The translations under genes and the position numbers were made by a program. From Microbulbifer elongatus (lineage in GTDB: Bacteria > Pseudomonadota > Gammaproteobacteria > Pseudomonadales > Cellvibrionaceae), in assembly GCF_021165935.1 (NCBI RefSeq), contig NZ_CP088953.1:3822501-3886500 (forward strand): a stretch of DNA of 64,000 nucleotides. Direction: 5' to 3'. The notes beneath the pieces were generated by a model, which saw only the letters and a program-made list of their open reading frames with translations, made no database searches and was not told the origin of the DNA. This document shows positions 36,735 to 45,291 of this stretch, one piece after another (the stretch's first letter is position 1; the number at the start of each line of letters is the position of its first letter).

Positions 36735-38216
36735 ATGCAAGACCTTAAACCAAGACCCCCCGCCTCTGCCGGGGAGATGATGGGACACCCCAAGGGGCTG
36801 TTTCTGCTGTTCGGCACCGAGATGTGGGAGCGCCTCAGCTACTACGGCATGCGCGGCATCTTCGTGTTCTATCTCACCTCCGCCGCGGCCGCGGCGGCCT
36901 TTGGCTGGGAGGCGCTGTCGGACACCGAGCTGCAGTCCAAGGCGCTGAGCTATCTGGGCACCTACGCCATGCTGGTGTACCTGACGCCGATCCTCGGCGG
37001 CTGGATGGCGGACAACATCTGGGGGCAGCGGCGTTGCATCATGTTTGGCGGTGTGCTGATGATGCTGGGGCAGTTTGCCCTGGGCTTCCCGCACAAGTGG
37101 ATGCCCGAAGGTACGCAGATCTACGGCCTGTGGATTGGTCTCGCGCTGATGATTATCGGCAACGGCTTCTTCAAACCGAATATTTCCACCATGGTGGGGG
37201 ATCTCTACGACGAGGGTGACAAGCGCCGGGATACGGCTTTCACCATTTTCTATATGGGGATCAACCTGGGCTCGATTCTCGGCTATCTGGTGATCGGCTG
37301 GATCGGTGAGAAGGTGGATTACCAGCTGGCATTTGTGGTGGCGGGCCTGGGGATGCTGTTGGGTCTGATTCTGCAGGCCACCCAGTCAGACAAGCTGCTG
37401 GGGGAAATCGGGAACCGGCCGTCGGCAAAGCTGGGACTGAAACCCAACCTGAGCGGTGAGGAGAAAAAGCGTCCACTGACCGTGGAAGAGCGGGACCGCA
37501 TCAAGGTGATTCTGATTCTCGGCCTGTTCACGGTGATTTTCTGGGCCGGTTTTGAGCAGGCGGCGGGTTCTATGAACCTGTTTGCCAAGTACAACACGGA
37601 TCTGCACATTTTCGGCTTCGAGATTCCGGCCAGCTGGCTGCAGATGGTGAACCCGCTGTTTATCATCATTCTTGCGCCCATTGTGGCGAGTATCTGGGTC
37701 GGGCTGGGTGACCGGGAGCCGACGTCGCCGGGGAAGTTCAGTCTGGGTCTGATTTTCCTGGGCCTGGGTTTCCTGTCCATGGTGGGTGCGGCGATGCAGA
37801 TTGGCGACTCAGAGACGGCCAAGGCGAGCCCCTGGTGGTTGGTGGTGGCGTATATTTTCCACACCATTGGTGAGTTGTGCCTGTCGCCCATTGGTCTGTC
37901 GATGGTGACCAAACTTGCGCCCTTGCGGTATTTAAGCGTGATGATGGGTTTGTGGTTTGCGTTTATTGGTATTGCGAACAAGGGCGCGGCGGAGATTGGC
38001 AAGCTGGTGGGTGAATCGGGCCCACTGGCGACCTTTGGTGGTGTGGCGGCAGCGGCGATTATTGCCGGGCTGATATTGTTCTTTATCCGCGAGAAGCTGG
38101 TGGACTGGATGCACGGCGCGGAGGAAGAGCACACGGTGGTCAAAGACACTACCCGGGAAGAGATTGGCATCACCGCCGATCACGATGTGGCGCCTCAGAA
38201 GAAGTTTGGGGAGTAG
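36735..38216 (+). CDS. POT/PTR family proton-dependent oligopeptide transporter
   Basis: The 493-residue, 12-14-helix transporter has the POT signature: the ExxER-type motif GTEMWERLSYYGMRGIFVF in TM1, and GNGFFKPNISTMVGDLY and FTIFYMGINLGSILGYL (PTR2 signatures). It couples proton influx to di/tripeptide uptake. ATG 36735 has GGAG five bases upstream; the frame continues upstream without homology. A paralogue lies at 59176-60714 (same HPKGL...EMWER...SYYGMR start). It is convergent with the coxE gene across the palindromic repeats. Confidence 0.93.
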   Translation: MQDLKPRPPASAGEMMGHPKGLFLLFGTEMWERLSYYGMRGIFVFYLTSAAAAAAFGWEALSDTELQSKALSYLGTYAMLVYLTPILGGWMADNIWGQRRCIMFGGVLMMLGQFALGFPHKWMPEGTQIYGLWIGLALMIIGNGFFKPNISTMVGDLYDEGDKRRDTAFTIFYMGINLGSILGYLVIGWIGEKVDYQLAFVVAGLGMLLGLILQATQSDKLLGEIGNRPSAKLGLKPNLSGEEKKRPLTVEERDRIKVILILGLFTVIFWAGFEQAAGSMNLFAKYNTDLHIFGFEIPASWLQMVNPLFIIILAPIVASIWVGLGDREPTSPGKFSLGLIFLGLGFLSMVGAAMQIGDSETAKASPWWLVVAYIFHTIGELCLSPIGLSMVTKLAPLRYLSVMMGLWFAFIGIANKGAAEIGKLVGESGPLATFGGVAAAAIIAGLILFFIREKLVDWMHGAEEEHTVVKDTTREEIGITADHDVAPQKKFGE

Positions 38217-38228
38217 CTTTTAAACCCC

Positions 38229-38348
38229 GGTGGCGGTAGCGCTACCGGGTACAGCCTTGTGAAACACGCCGTAAACCCATCCCTGGGGGCTCTTCCGCGA
38301 GGTCCCTCTCGCGGAAGGTTTCACAAGGCTGTACCCGGCATCGCCACC
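38229..38348. repeat. Large palindromic intergenic repeat, copy A
   Basis: The 120-base element has outer arms that mirror each other (ACCGGGTACAGCCTTGTGAA near 38243-38262 against TTCACAAGGCTGTACCCGG near 38320-38338). An inner hairpin (CTTCCGCGAG / CTCGCGGAAG) and a core AACCCATCC.TGGGG sit between them. It shares the core and inner hairpin with copy C in the opposite orientation. It lies in the 333-base gap between the convergent POT and coxE genes. Confidence 0.8.
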
Positions 38349-38404
38349 TTCAATTTCAACGAATCTACTTCGATCCAAATTTCTCGAAGCTCAATACGAT
38401 GATG

Positions 38405-38536
38405 CGAAGGCAAGGTGCCGGGTACGGGTTTTCAGGAGCGTCGCAAACAGGATGTTTGCGCCGCAGCGCCCAGGGATGGGTTCACAGGGGGGCGCCTAGC
38501 TCGGTCCTGAAAACCCGCACCCGGTGCCTTGCTGCC
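38405..38536. repeat. Large palindromic intergenic repeat, copy B
   Basis: The arms GCAAGGTGCCGGGTACGGGT (about 38410-38429) and the complement of ACCCGCACCCGGTGCCTTGC (about 38513-38532) pair with few mismatches. Inside are a CGCAAAC/GTTTGCG hairpin and the core CAGGGATGGGTTCAC shared with copies A and C. It lies 13 bases from the coxE stop and could act as its terminator. Confidence 0.75.
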
Positions 38537-38549
38537 ACCGTAGAAATTC

Positions 38550-39731
38550 CTAGCGTCCCTTCACCAAGTATGCGATGGCCCTATCCAGCCCCTCAATGGT
38601 CATGGGGTACATATGTCCATCCACCAACTTCTGAGTCATGCCGGTGCTGGCGGTGTATTGCCAGTACTCTTCGGCGGTTGGATTGAGCCAGACCAGCTTT
38701 TCGTAAGTATTGGTAACCCGCTGCATCCAGGCCGCGCCGGGCTCTTCGTTCATGTGTTCGACACTGCCAAAGCGACTGGTAATCTCATAGGGGGCCATGG
38801 CGGCGTCGCCGACGAAAATCACCTTGTAGTCTTTGCCGTACGTGCGCAGCACTTCCACCAGTGGCGTTGCTTCGGAGTAGCGGCGGTGGTTGTCTTTCCA
38901 CACGTGTTCATAGATGAAGTTGTGGAAATAGAAGTATTCGAGATGTTTGAACTCGCTGCGGCATGCTGAGAACAGTTCTTCGCACTGTTTGACGTACGGA
39001 TCCATGGAGCCGCCCACGTCAAAAAAGATCAGCACTTTTACCGCGTTATGCCGCTCCGGCACCATTTTGATATCCAGTAACCCGGCGTTGCGGGCGGTGG
39101 AGCGGATGGTGTCGTTAAGGTCCAGCTCCTCCGCGGCACCAGAGCGGGCGAACTTCCGCAGTTTACGCAGCGCGACCTGGATATTGCGGGTTCCCAGACT
39201 GACGCTGTCGTCGAGATTGCGATACTGACGCTTTTCCCACACCTTGGAGGCGGACTTGTTGCGGCTCTGGCCACCAACCCGAATACCGCCGGGATGATAG
39301 CCGCTGTTGCCAAACGGGCTGGTGCCACCGGTACCGATCCACTTGTTGCCGCCACTGTGCTTTTTCTTCTGTTCCTCAAGACGCCTTTTAAACTCCTCCA
39401 GCATCTTTTCCAGCCCACCCATGGACTCGATTTTCGCCTTCTCTTCCTCGCTCAGCTGCTTCATAAACTCCGCGCGCAGCCAGTCCTCGGGGATCATCTG
39501 CTCCAGAATATCGTCGAGGGTTTCCAGGTCTTTGAAATAAGCGGCGAAGGCGCGGTCGAATTTGTCGAAGTGCTTTTCGTCTTTCACCAGACAGGTGCGG
39601 GCGAGAAAATAAAACTCGTCGAGGTTGGCGTACACCAGGCGCTGCTGCAGAGCTTCCAGCAACGAGAGCAGCTCGGTGATGGATACCGGGAGCTGGTGGC
39701 GGCGGAGGTTCAGGAAAAATCCGACTAGCAT
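38550..39731 (-). CDS. CoxE-like VWA-domain protein
   Basis: The 393-residue cytosolic protein has an N-terminal helical part, a charged KKKHSGG/Gly-rich linker (about 125-165) and a C-terminal von Willebrand A domain (VKVLIFFDVGGSMDPYVKQC, then KVIFVGDAAMAPYEI). The MIDAS motif reads D-x-G-G-S instead of D-x-S-x-S. MoxR ATPase/VWA pairs act as metal-insertion or maturation chaperones; the client here is unknown. It lies downstream of moxR on the same strand, with repeat C between them. Confidence 0.88.
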   Translation of the reverse strand: MLVGFFLNLRRHQLPVSITELLSLLEALQQRLVYANLDEFYFLARTCLVKDEKHFDKFDRAFAAYFKDLETLDDILEQMIPEDWLRAEFMKQLSEEEKAKIESMGGLEKMLEEFKRRLEEQKKKHSGGNKWIGTGGTSPFGNSGYHPGGIRVGGQSRNKSASKVWEKRQYRNLDDSVSLGTRNIQVALRKLRKFARSGAAEELDLNDTIRSTARNAGLLDIKMVPERHNAVKVLIFFDVGGSMDPYVKQCEELFSACRSEFKHLEYFYFHNFIYEHVWKDNHRRYSEATPLVEVLRTYGKDYKVIFVGDAAMAPYEITSRFGSVEHMNEEPGAAWMQRVTNTYEKLVWLNPTAEEYWQYTASTGMTQKLVDGHMYPMTIEGLDRAIAYLVKGR

Positions 39732-39767
39732 AGCGAAGGTTCGACGTTATTCAGCAGTTGGGGAGAA

Positions 39768-39917
39768 GGCGTCGATACCGGGTGCACCTTTGTGAAACCT
39801 TCCGCGAGAGGGGCCGAAGGCGCCGTGAAGGCTTGGAACGGCCGGGCCACCTCGCGGAAGAGTCCCCATGGATGGGTTCACGACGTGTTTCGCAAAGGTG
39901 CACCCGGTAGCGGCGCC
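39768..39917. repeat. Large palindromic intergenic repeat, copy C
   Basis: The 150-base element has 31-base arms with three mismatches (CCGGGTGCACCTTTGTGAAA on the left, TTTCGCAAAGGTGCACCCGG on the right). The inner CTTCCGCGAG / CTCGCGGAAG hairpin and the CCATGGATGGGTTCACG core are, in reverse orientation, those of copy A. It occupies the moxR-coxE gap and is probably transcribed. Confidence 0.8.
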
Positions 39918-39933
39918 GCCACATAACCAGGAC

Positions 39934-40779
39934 TTAGCGCCCTTCCCTCCGCGCCATAAACGCAAGACGCTCAAGCATATGCACGTCCTGCTCATTCTTC
40001 AGTAGCGCCCCATACAATGGAGGAATCGCAGAGGACCCATCGCGATTTTTCAGCACGTCTTCGGAAATATCGTCTGCCATCAACAGCTTCAGCCAGTCGA
40101 TCAGCTCCGATGTGGAAGGTTTTTTCTTCAGCCCCGGGACTTCACGGATCTGGAAGAAAACATCCATCGCCTCGGCCACCAGCTGCTGCTTGATATCCGG
40201 GTAATGCACATCCACGATCTTCTGCATGGTCGCCCGGTCCGGGAAGCTGATGTAATGGAAAAAGCAGCGGCGCAAAAACGCATCCGGCAACTCTTTCTCG
40301 TTGTTCGAAGTAATGATCACAATCGGACGGTGTTTAGCAGTGATCGTCTCACCAGTCTCGTACACATAGAACTGCATACGGTCGATTTCCACCAGCAGGT
40401 CGTTGGGAAATTCGATATCGGCCTTGTCGATCTCATCAATCAGCAGAACCACACGCTCGTCCGCCGCAAAGGCCTCCCAGAGTTTGCCTTTTTTGATGTA
40501 GTTGCCGATATCGTGCACCCGATCCACCCCCAATTGGGAGTCCCGCAGGCGCGATACCGCATCGTACTCGTACAGGCCCTGCTGGGCTTTGGTGGTGGAT
40601 TTGATATGCCACTGGATCAGTTTCAGCCCCAGGCTGCTCGCCACCTCTTCCGCCAGCAGGGTCTTACCGGTACCCGGCTCTCCCTTGATCAACAGCGGTC
40701 GCTGCAGGGTAACTGCGGCATCCACCGCCATTTGCAGGTCATCAGTGGCTACGTAACTGTCGGTACCGGTGAACTTCAT
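39934..40779 (-). CDS. MoxR-family AAA+ ATPase
   Basis: The 281-residue ATPase has Walker A (LLIKGEPGTGKTLLAEEVAS), Walker B (RVVLLIDEIDKADIEFPNDLL), sensor 1 (IVIITSNNEKELPDAFLRRCFFHYI) and a C-terminal lid. It would work with the VWA protein encoded downstream to remodel or load a target complex. ATG 40779 has GGAG five bases upstream and matches the family start; a 21-codon longer frame exists. Confidence 0.92.
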   Translation of the reverse strand: MKFTGTDSYVATDDLQMAVDAAVTLQRPLLIKGEPGTGKTLLAEEVASSLGLKLIQWHIKSTTKAQQGLYEYDAVSRLRDSQLGVDRVHDIGNYIKKGKLWEAFAADERVVLLIDEIDKADIEFPNDLLVEIDRMQFYVYETGETITAKHRPIVIITSNNEKELPDAFLRRCFFHYISFPDRATMQKIVDVHYPDIKQQLVAEAMDVFFQIREVPGLKKKPSTSELIDWLKLLMADDISEDVLKNRDGSSAIPPLYGALLKNEQDVHMLERLAFMARREGR

Positions 40780-40916
40780 GAATGCTCCGAATGCCAGAAT
40801 ATCGCAGACGAACATGGTAAAGGATGGCCGGGTGGTGGCCAAAGGCGGAATCGGTCAGATTGGATGACGGCAGCGGCCCGGTTTACACCGGGCCGGGCGC
40901 GCCCTATAAAGACGGA

Positions 40917-41612
40917 TCAGTCAGAAAGTGATTGCGCGGGCTGCGACCGGCGGCGGCGTACCACCTGGCGCCCCTTATCGGTGATATACCAGCGGATACC
41001 CAGGTGGCTGTGGATCTTGCCCACCATTTCCAGCACCAGCAGGCTGTTCAGGGCGCGGGCTACGGAGTTGGTCTCCATATTGCCTTCCTGCACCATCCCG
41101 GCCAGAGAGCGGAACACACAGTCGCCATTGTTCAGCAGGCTCAGTACATGCAGGGCGTTGTCATCCAGCTTGCGGATCTGATTGAAATCGAGGGTCGGTC
41201 CCTGATCCGGATCGCCTTCGATCTCGTGCTCCAGCAGCGGCATCATTTCCAGCTGCATGGCGCGGATTTCCTGCTCCAGATTCTCTACCCGGGCGCGGGC
41301 GATACTGGCGTCCCGCAGCTGACGGCGAGCGGCGTTGAATACGAACATACGCGAAGCGATGGCCGCGAGCAGGCAGTAACCGGTGAAAATGAGTAGCCGC
41401 GAGGGGTCGCCCTGAATCTCGATCAGCAGGTCACTCTGGGTGAACTTGAGAAAAATGGGCACCATCAACGCGCCACACAAGCCCATGATGAGGCACCGCG
41501 CCAGGCCTGCCGGGTCTTCTTCAGTGAACAGCATCTGGTAGTAGTTGACCAGGCCCCCGAGAATACCGGAGACCAGCATGACCGCGGTCAAAATCAGCAG
41601 GTGATCGAGCAT
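40917..41612 (-). CDS. Unknown membrane protein with C-terminal winged-helix-like domain
   Basis: The 231-residue protein has an N-terminal part with about three hydrophobic segments (LLILTAVMLVSGILGGLVNY, CLIMGLCGALMVPIFL, LLIFTGYCLLAAIASRMFVF) and a coiled-coil stretch (ARVENLEQEIRAMQLEM). Its C-terminal domain (HVLSLLNNGDCVFRSLAGM to IRWYITDKGRQVV) resembles a winged helix-turn-helix. It may resemble proteins annotated as YEATS-associated helix-containing, but I cannot confirm this. No function is assigned. Confidence 0.7.
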   Translation of the reverse strand: MLDHLLILTAVMLVSGILGGLVNYYQMLFTEEDPAGLARCLIMGLCGALMVPIFLKFTQSDLLIEIQGDPSRLLIFTGYCLLAAIASRMFVFNAARRQLRDASIARARVENLEQEIRAMQLEMMPLLEHEIEGDPDQGPTLDFNQIRKLDDNALHVLSLLNNGDCVFRSLAGMVQEGNMETNSVARALNSLLVLEMVGKIHSHLGIRWYITDKGRQVVRRRRSQPAQSLSD

Positions 41613-41833
41613 CCCTGTCCCTTCATTCCATGCACAGCAAACGCCACGGCAGGCACTTATTGTGTTTGTTGATCATTTGCGCACAGCTGGTGTGAGCAGC
41701 TGTATTGCGACGGGCTTAATTAGATATAGCAGTTTGCGGGGCGGCGCGATGAAGCGGAACGAGCGGAAAGTAGCGAATGGCGCCAGTAACCGCTTGGGAG
41801 GCTATCTGGCGCAGGTAGATGGGATATGAACGA

Positions 41834-42199
41834 TCAGTACTGGTCACTCTCTGTCATGGGGCGTTCCTTGCGCCGGCGCATCATCAGCATGACGATACCG
41901 ACAATCAGCATGACCGCAAACGCACCTGCTGCGGCAAATACCAGACTGGCGGACACTTCCGGTGTGGCGCCCTCTTCCTCAAACAGGGTCTGATAGACAA
42001 ACAGTGGCAGTACCGGCACCAGCGGGCCATCCACTTCACCGCCGCGGGCCGGAATCAGCAGAACCGAAGCGCCCACGAGCAGCAACAGGTTGCGCACCCA
42101 GGACCACCCCCAGTTCCGCATAAACCACCAGCCTGCCGCCAGCAATACCACGACACCCGCGACGTAAATCGCCCAGGCCAGCTTGAACTCTTCTGCCAT
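41834..42199 (-). CDS. Small three-helix membrane protein of unknown function
   Basis: The 121-residue protein has three predicted membrane segments (AWAIYVAGVVVLLAAGWWFM, WVRNLLLLVGASVLLIPA, LVFAAAGAFAVMLIVGIVML), an acidic loop between the second and third, and a basic cytosolic RRRKER tail. It is the last gene of the rnd-ycgL-ycgN set, 35 bases after ycgN. No family is recognised with certainty. The 221-base gap after it (41613-41833) shows no clear signal. Confidence 0.75.
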   Translation of the reverse strand: MAEEFKLAWAIYVAGVVVLLAAGWWFMRNWGWSWVRNLLLLVGASVLLIPARGGEVDGPLVPVLPLFVYQTLFEEEGATPEVSASLVFAAAGAFAVMLIVGIVMLMMRRRKERPMTESDQY

Positions 42200-42234
42200 T
42201 TGAATGCTCTTTATCTCTCTACAATAGTTAAGCG

Positions 42235-42693
42235 TCAGCCCTGCTCATCGCCGGACCAGACCACAATATGTTCTTCATAGTCATCCAGGTGCACTTCTGT
42301 TTCACTGATGACCTGCCCCCGCACCGAGATACCCGCGCTGTGTACCGACTCCGGGTTGCCACTCACCAGCGGATGCCATTCGGGCAGGGTCCCTCCGGCG
42401 GCGAGGATACGGTAGGCACAGGTGGCCGGCAGCCAGGTAAAATCCCGCGCGCCCTGCGGGGTCAACTGAATACAGTCCGGCACATGCTGTTTGCGATTGG
42501 GGTAATCCTTGCACTGACAGCTTTGGGTATCCAGTAATTTACAGGCTATACAGGTCGTCGCGACTTCTCCGCTGTCTTCATCTTCCAGCCGGTGCAGACA
42601 GCAGCGGCCACAACCGTCGCACAGGGATTCCCACTCTTGTGGGGTCATCTCCTGCAGGGTTTTTCTCTGCCAGAAAGGCCGCTGACTAACCAT
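42235..42693 (-). CDS. ycgN: YcgN family (UPF0260) cysteine-cluster protein
   Basis: The 152-residue protein has the YkgJ-type Cys cluster: CDGCGRCCLHRLED, TTCIACKLLD and CQCKDYPNRKQHVPDC. It probably binds Zn or an iron-sulfur cluster; the function is not established. MTPQEWESLCDGC near the N-terminus is typical of the family. It is 24 bases from ycgL in the same operon. Confidence 0.94.
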   Translation of the reverse strand: MVSQRPFWQRKTLQEMTPQEWESLCDGCGRCCLHRLEDEDSGEVATTCIACKLLDTQSCQCKDYPNRKQHVPDCIQLTPQGARDFTWLPATCAYRILAAGGTLPEWHPLVSGNPESVHSAGISVRGQVISETEVHLDDYEEHIVVWSGDEQG

Positions 42694-42717
42694 AGAATCT
42701 AACCACAGGAATACCGA

Positions 42718-43011
42718 TCAGCCGCGCGAAAGCTTGCTGTTCTGCGCGGCGATGGCCCGCATCTCGTCGTCCACTACCGGAGGCATCTGCAGATAATAGC
42801 CCTGATCCTGCAGCGCGTGGATGACCTTGTCCACATCCGCACGCGCCAGTTTGCGCTCTGCGGTAATCAGCAGCGTGGTGACGTGCACCGGCTTGCCAAA
42901 CAGTTCCTGTAGCTTTTCCGGTACCCGCTCCAGGCCCTCCTGCTTGGGAACGTACAAATACATTTCGTCATGCCGCGGGCTGCGGTAGATATCACAGATT
43001 CGTTTGCTCAT
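42718..43011 (-). CDS. ycgL: YcgL domain protein
   Basis: The 97-residue protein has the family motifs [57 protein letters not shown]. It is a small conserved gammaproteobacterial protein with no proven activity. The ATG overlaps the rnd stop by four bases; rnd-ycgL pairing is common. Confidence 0.95.
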   Translation of the reverse strand: MSKRICDIYRSPRHDEMYLYVPKQEGLERVPEKLQELFGKPVHVTTLLITAERKLARADVDKVIHALQDQGYYLQMPPVVDDEMRAIAAQNSKLSRG

Positions 43012-44150
43012 CGTTTCAATTCTTTCAGTTCCTGCAGTAGCGGCTCACCCACTACCGCGCGACGCCATCCGCCGAGGCGCCCTTCCAATTCCGGTTGCCG
43101 CGCCAGGACCAGCACTTCCAGCTCTTTCTTGCGCACCAGGATTTCCGGTGGCAGTCCTGCCGCCTCGGCGAGTTCGTTGACTTTTTTACGCAAGAGTTTG
43201 AGCACTTCCCCCTGTTCACGGTTCAGGGGTTGGGGAAGCCGCGCCGGCGGGTCTTCCCGCTCAGCGGCACCAGCGATAATTCCCAGCAGCGTGTCCCCAT
43301 ACCGTCGCAGGGTTTTGCCTTCCAGGCCAGGCTGCGCCAGGGTGGCCAGATACTTTGGCATATTCTGCGCAAGCGCCAGACACACGTTTTCTTTCAGCAG
43401 GTGGTTGCGCGGCATATTGCGCGCCCGCGCTTCCCGTTCGCGCCAGGCGCACAGATCCTGCAGCACGGCGAGCTGATTGGGGCGCAGACGCCAGGCACCT
43501 TTGACCTTGAGGTAATACTGCTCCGGCGGCTCGGGCCGCCGGGCGGCTTCCACCATCGCGGCACAGTCTTCCCGCAACCAGTCGAGACGCCCCTGCTCGC
43601 GCAGTTGTTTGAGCTGAATGCCGTAAACAAAAGGCAGCCAGGCCACATCCAGTGCGGCGTAGTTCTTTTGCGAATCACTGAGCGGACGCTGCAGCCAGTC
43701 AGAGCGGGTTTCACTTTTCGGCAGGTCGATCTGCAATAACTGACTGACAGTGGCCGCATAGCCCAGACCCGCCCCTAAACCCGTGATCGCTGCGGCGATC
43801 TGGGTGTCGAATATGGGGTCGGGGATGGCGCCGAGTAGCCGGTCCAGGGTTTCCAGATCTTCACTGCAGGAGTGCATGATTTTTACCACGCGGGTGTCCT
43901 GTAGTAATTCCTTCAGCGGCTCCAGGTTTTCAATCGCGAGGTTGTCGATCAGGTAGCAGTGCTTGCCATCCCCGACCTGCACCAGAGCCGGTTGCGGATA
44001 GAAGGTGCGACTGCGCATAAACTCCGTATCCAGCGCCACCGCACTCTGGGTACGCCAGCGACTGCAGAGCTCAGCCAGTTGTGCGTCGCTATCCACCCAG
44101 ATGGGCGTGGTGTCGACAAGTTGCTTTTCCGAAGTATTGATAGAACTCAC
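43008..44150 (-). CDS. rnd: Ribonuclease D
   Basis: The 380-residue DEDD 3'-5' exonuclease has Exo [23 protein letters not shown], Exo [20 protein letters not shown], and Exo [17 protein letters not shown] with the catalytic Asp and Tyr. An HRDC domain follows ([28 protein letters not shown]). It trims tRNA and other stable RNA 3' ends. It starts three bases after the recR stop. Confidence 0.96.
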   Translation of the reverse strand: MSSINTSEKQLVDTTPIWVDSDAQLAELCSRWRTQSAVALDTEFMRSRTFYPQPALVQVGDGKHCYLIDNLAIENLEPLKELLQDTRVVKIMHSCSEDLETLDRLLGAIPDPIFDTQIAAAITGLGAGLGYAATVSQLLQIDLPKSETRSDWLQRPLSDSQKNYAALDVAWLPFVYGIQLKQLREQGRLDWLREDCAAMVEAARRPEPPEQYYLKVKGAWRLRPNQLAVLQDLCAWREREARARNMPRNHLLKENVCLALAQNMPKYLATLAQPGLEGKTLRRYGDTLLGIIAGAAEREDPPARLPQPLNREQGEVLKLLRKKVNELAEAAGLPPEILVRKKELEVLVLARQPELEGRLGGWRRAVVGEPLLQELKELKR

Positions 44151-44153
44151 CTT

Positions 44154-44768
44154 TTACAGCACCGTGCGACTGTTGAATGCGTGGGCCAGAGTGCCGCCGT
44201 CGATGTATTCCAGCTCCCCGCCAATGGGAACGCCGTGGGCGATACGACTGACTGCCACGCCCTTGGCACGAGCGCGTTCAGCAATAAATTGCGCGGTCGC
44301 TTCGCCTTCCACGGTGGGATTTGTGGCAACGATCAATTCGCGGATCCCACTGCCTTCCTGTTCGTCGCCTTTCTCAGACAAGCGCTCGCCCAGTACATCC
44401 AACCCGATATCTGCTGGACCAACGCCATCGATGGGCGACAGGTGACCGTGCAATACAAAGTACAGGCCGTGGTAATTACCGGCCTGTTCAATAGCGAGCA
44501 CATCAGCCGGGGTTTCCACCACACACAGCATGGAATGATCGCGTCGGGTGTTACTACACAGCGCGCACACCTCCTGTTCGGTGAGGGTGCGGCAGCGGCT
44601 GCACCGACCGACCTTTTCCACCGCCTGCTGCAGCGTCGTGGCGAGCAGACCTGCGGCATCGCGGTCTTTCTCCAGCAGATACATGGCCATGCGCTGGGCC
44701 GACTTGGGGCCGACGCCCGGCAGGCAGCGCAGTGCGCGAATCAGGTCTTCAATCAGAGGACTGAACAT
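44154..44768 (-). CDS. recR: RecR, recombination mediator
   Basis: The 204-residue protein has an N-terminal HhH ([24 protein letters not shown]), a C4 zinc finger ([16 protein letters not shown]), a Toprim domain ([28 protein letters not shown]) and the C-terminal Walker-like [15 protein letters not shown]. With RecO it loads RecA on gapped DNA. The dnaX-ybaB-recR order is widely conserved, but here a terminator separates ybaB from recR. Confidence 0.97.
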   Translation of the reverse strand: MFSPLIEDLIRALRCLPGVGPKSAQRMAMYLLEKDRDAAGLLATTLQQAVEKVGRCSRCRTLTEQEVCALCSNTRRDHSMLCVVETPADVLAIEQAGNYHGLYFVLHGHLSPIDGVGPADIGLDVLGERLSEKGDEQEGSGIRELIVATNPTVEGEATAQFIAERARAKGVAVSRIAHGVPIGGELEYIDGGTLAHAFNSRTVL

Positions 44769-44785
44769 AGTTTGCGTTCAAATAT

Positions 44786-44807
44786 AAAAAGGGCCCATGC
44801 AGGGCCC
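44786..44807 (-). terminator. Rho-independent terminator after ybaB
   Basis: On the minus strand GGGCCC-TGCAT-GGGCCC followed by TTTTT. It lies between the ybaB stop and the recR start, so recR may depend on readthrough or its own promoter. Confidence 0.75.
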
Positions 44808-44854
44808 CGAAAATTGTTGGGGACAGGTACAACCAGCCTGTTGCTGTGGGCCGC

Positions 44855-45205
44855 TCAACCGAACGGGAACTTGAAGCCCTCCGGCAGGTTCATACCTGCA
44901 CCCAGGTTACCCATCTGCTCCTTCTGTACTTTCTGCGCGGCCTCTTCCACACGGCGCACGGTATCATTGACGGCCGCTGCAAGGAGGTCTTCCAGCATTT
45001 CCTTGTCTTCACCCAGCAGGCTCGCGTCGATATTCACATCCACCACATCGTGACGGCCGTTCATGGTGACCTTGATCATACCGGCACCGGACTCACCGAT
45101 AACCCGCAGATCCGCCAGTTCCTGCTGCACTTTTTCCATGCGTTCCTGCATGTCGGCCTGCATCTTCTGGGCCTGCTGCATCAAATCGCCGAAACCTTTC
45201 ATCAT
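44855..45205 (-). CDS. ybaB: YbaB/EbfC family nucleoid-associated protein
   Basis: The 116-residue protein begins [20 protein letters not shown] and continues [20 protein letters not shown], the family coiled coil, then [19 protein letters not shown]. It binds DNA as a dimer. AGGT lies seven bases before the first ATG. It is 86 bases downstream of dnaX. Confidence 0.95.
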   Translation of the reverse strand: MMKGFGDLMQQAQKMQADMQERMEKVQQELADLRVIGESGAGMIKVTMNGRHDVVDVNIDASLLGEDKEMLEDLLAAAVNDTVRRVEEAAQKVQKEQMGNLGAGMNLPEGFKFPFG

Positions 45206-45291
45206 GGCAATTACCTGTATTTCTGATTGAGTCTACTTTCGTCTGAATTTCGATTACGGGGCGTCGCCGCAGCGACAGGCCCGGGCTTACT

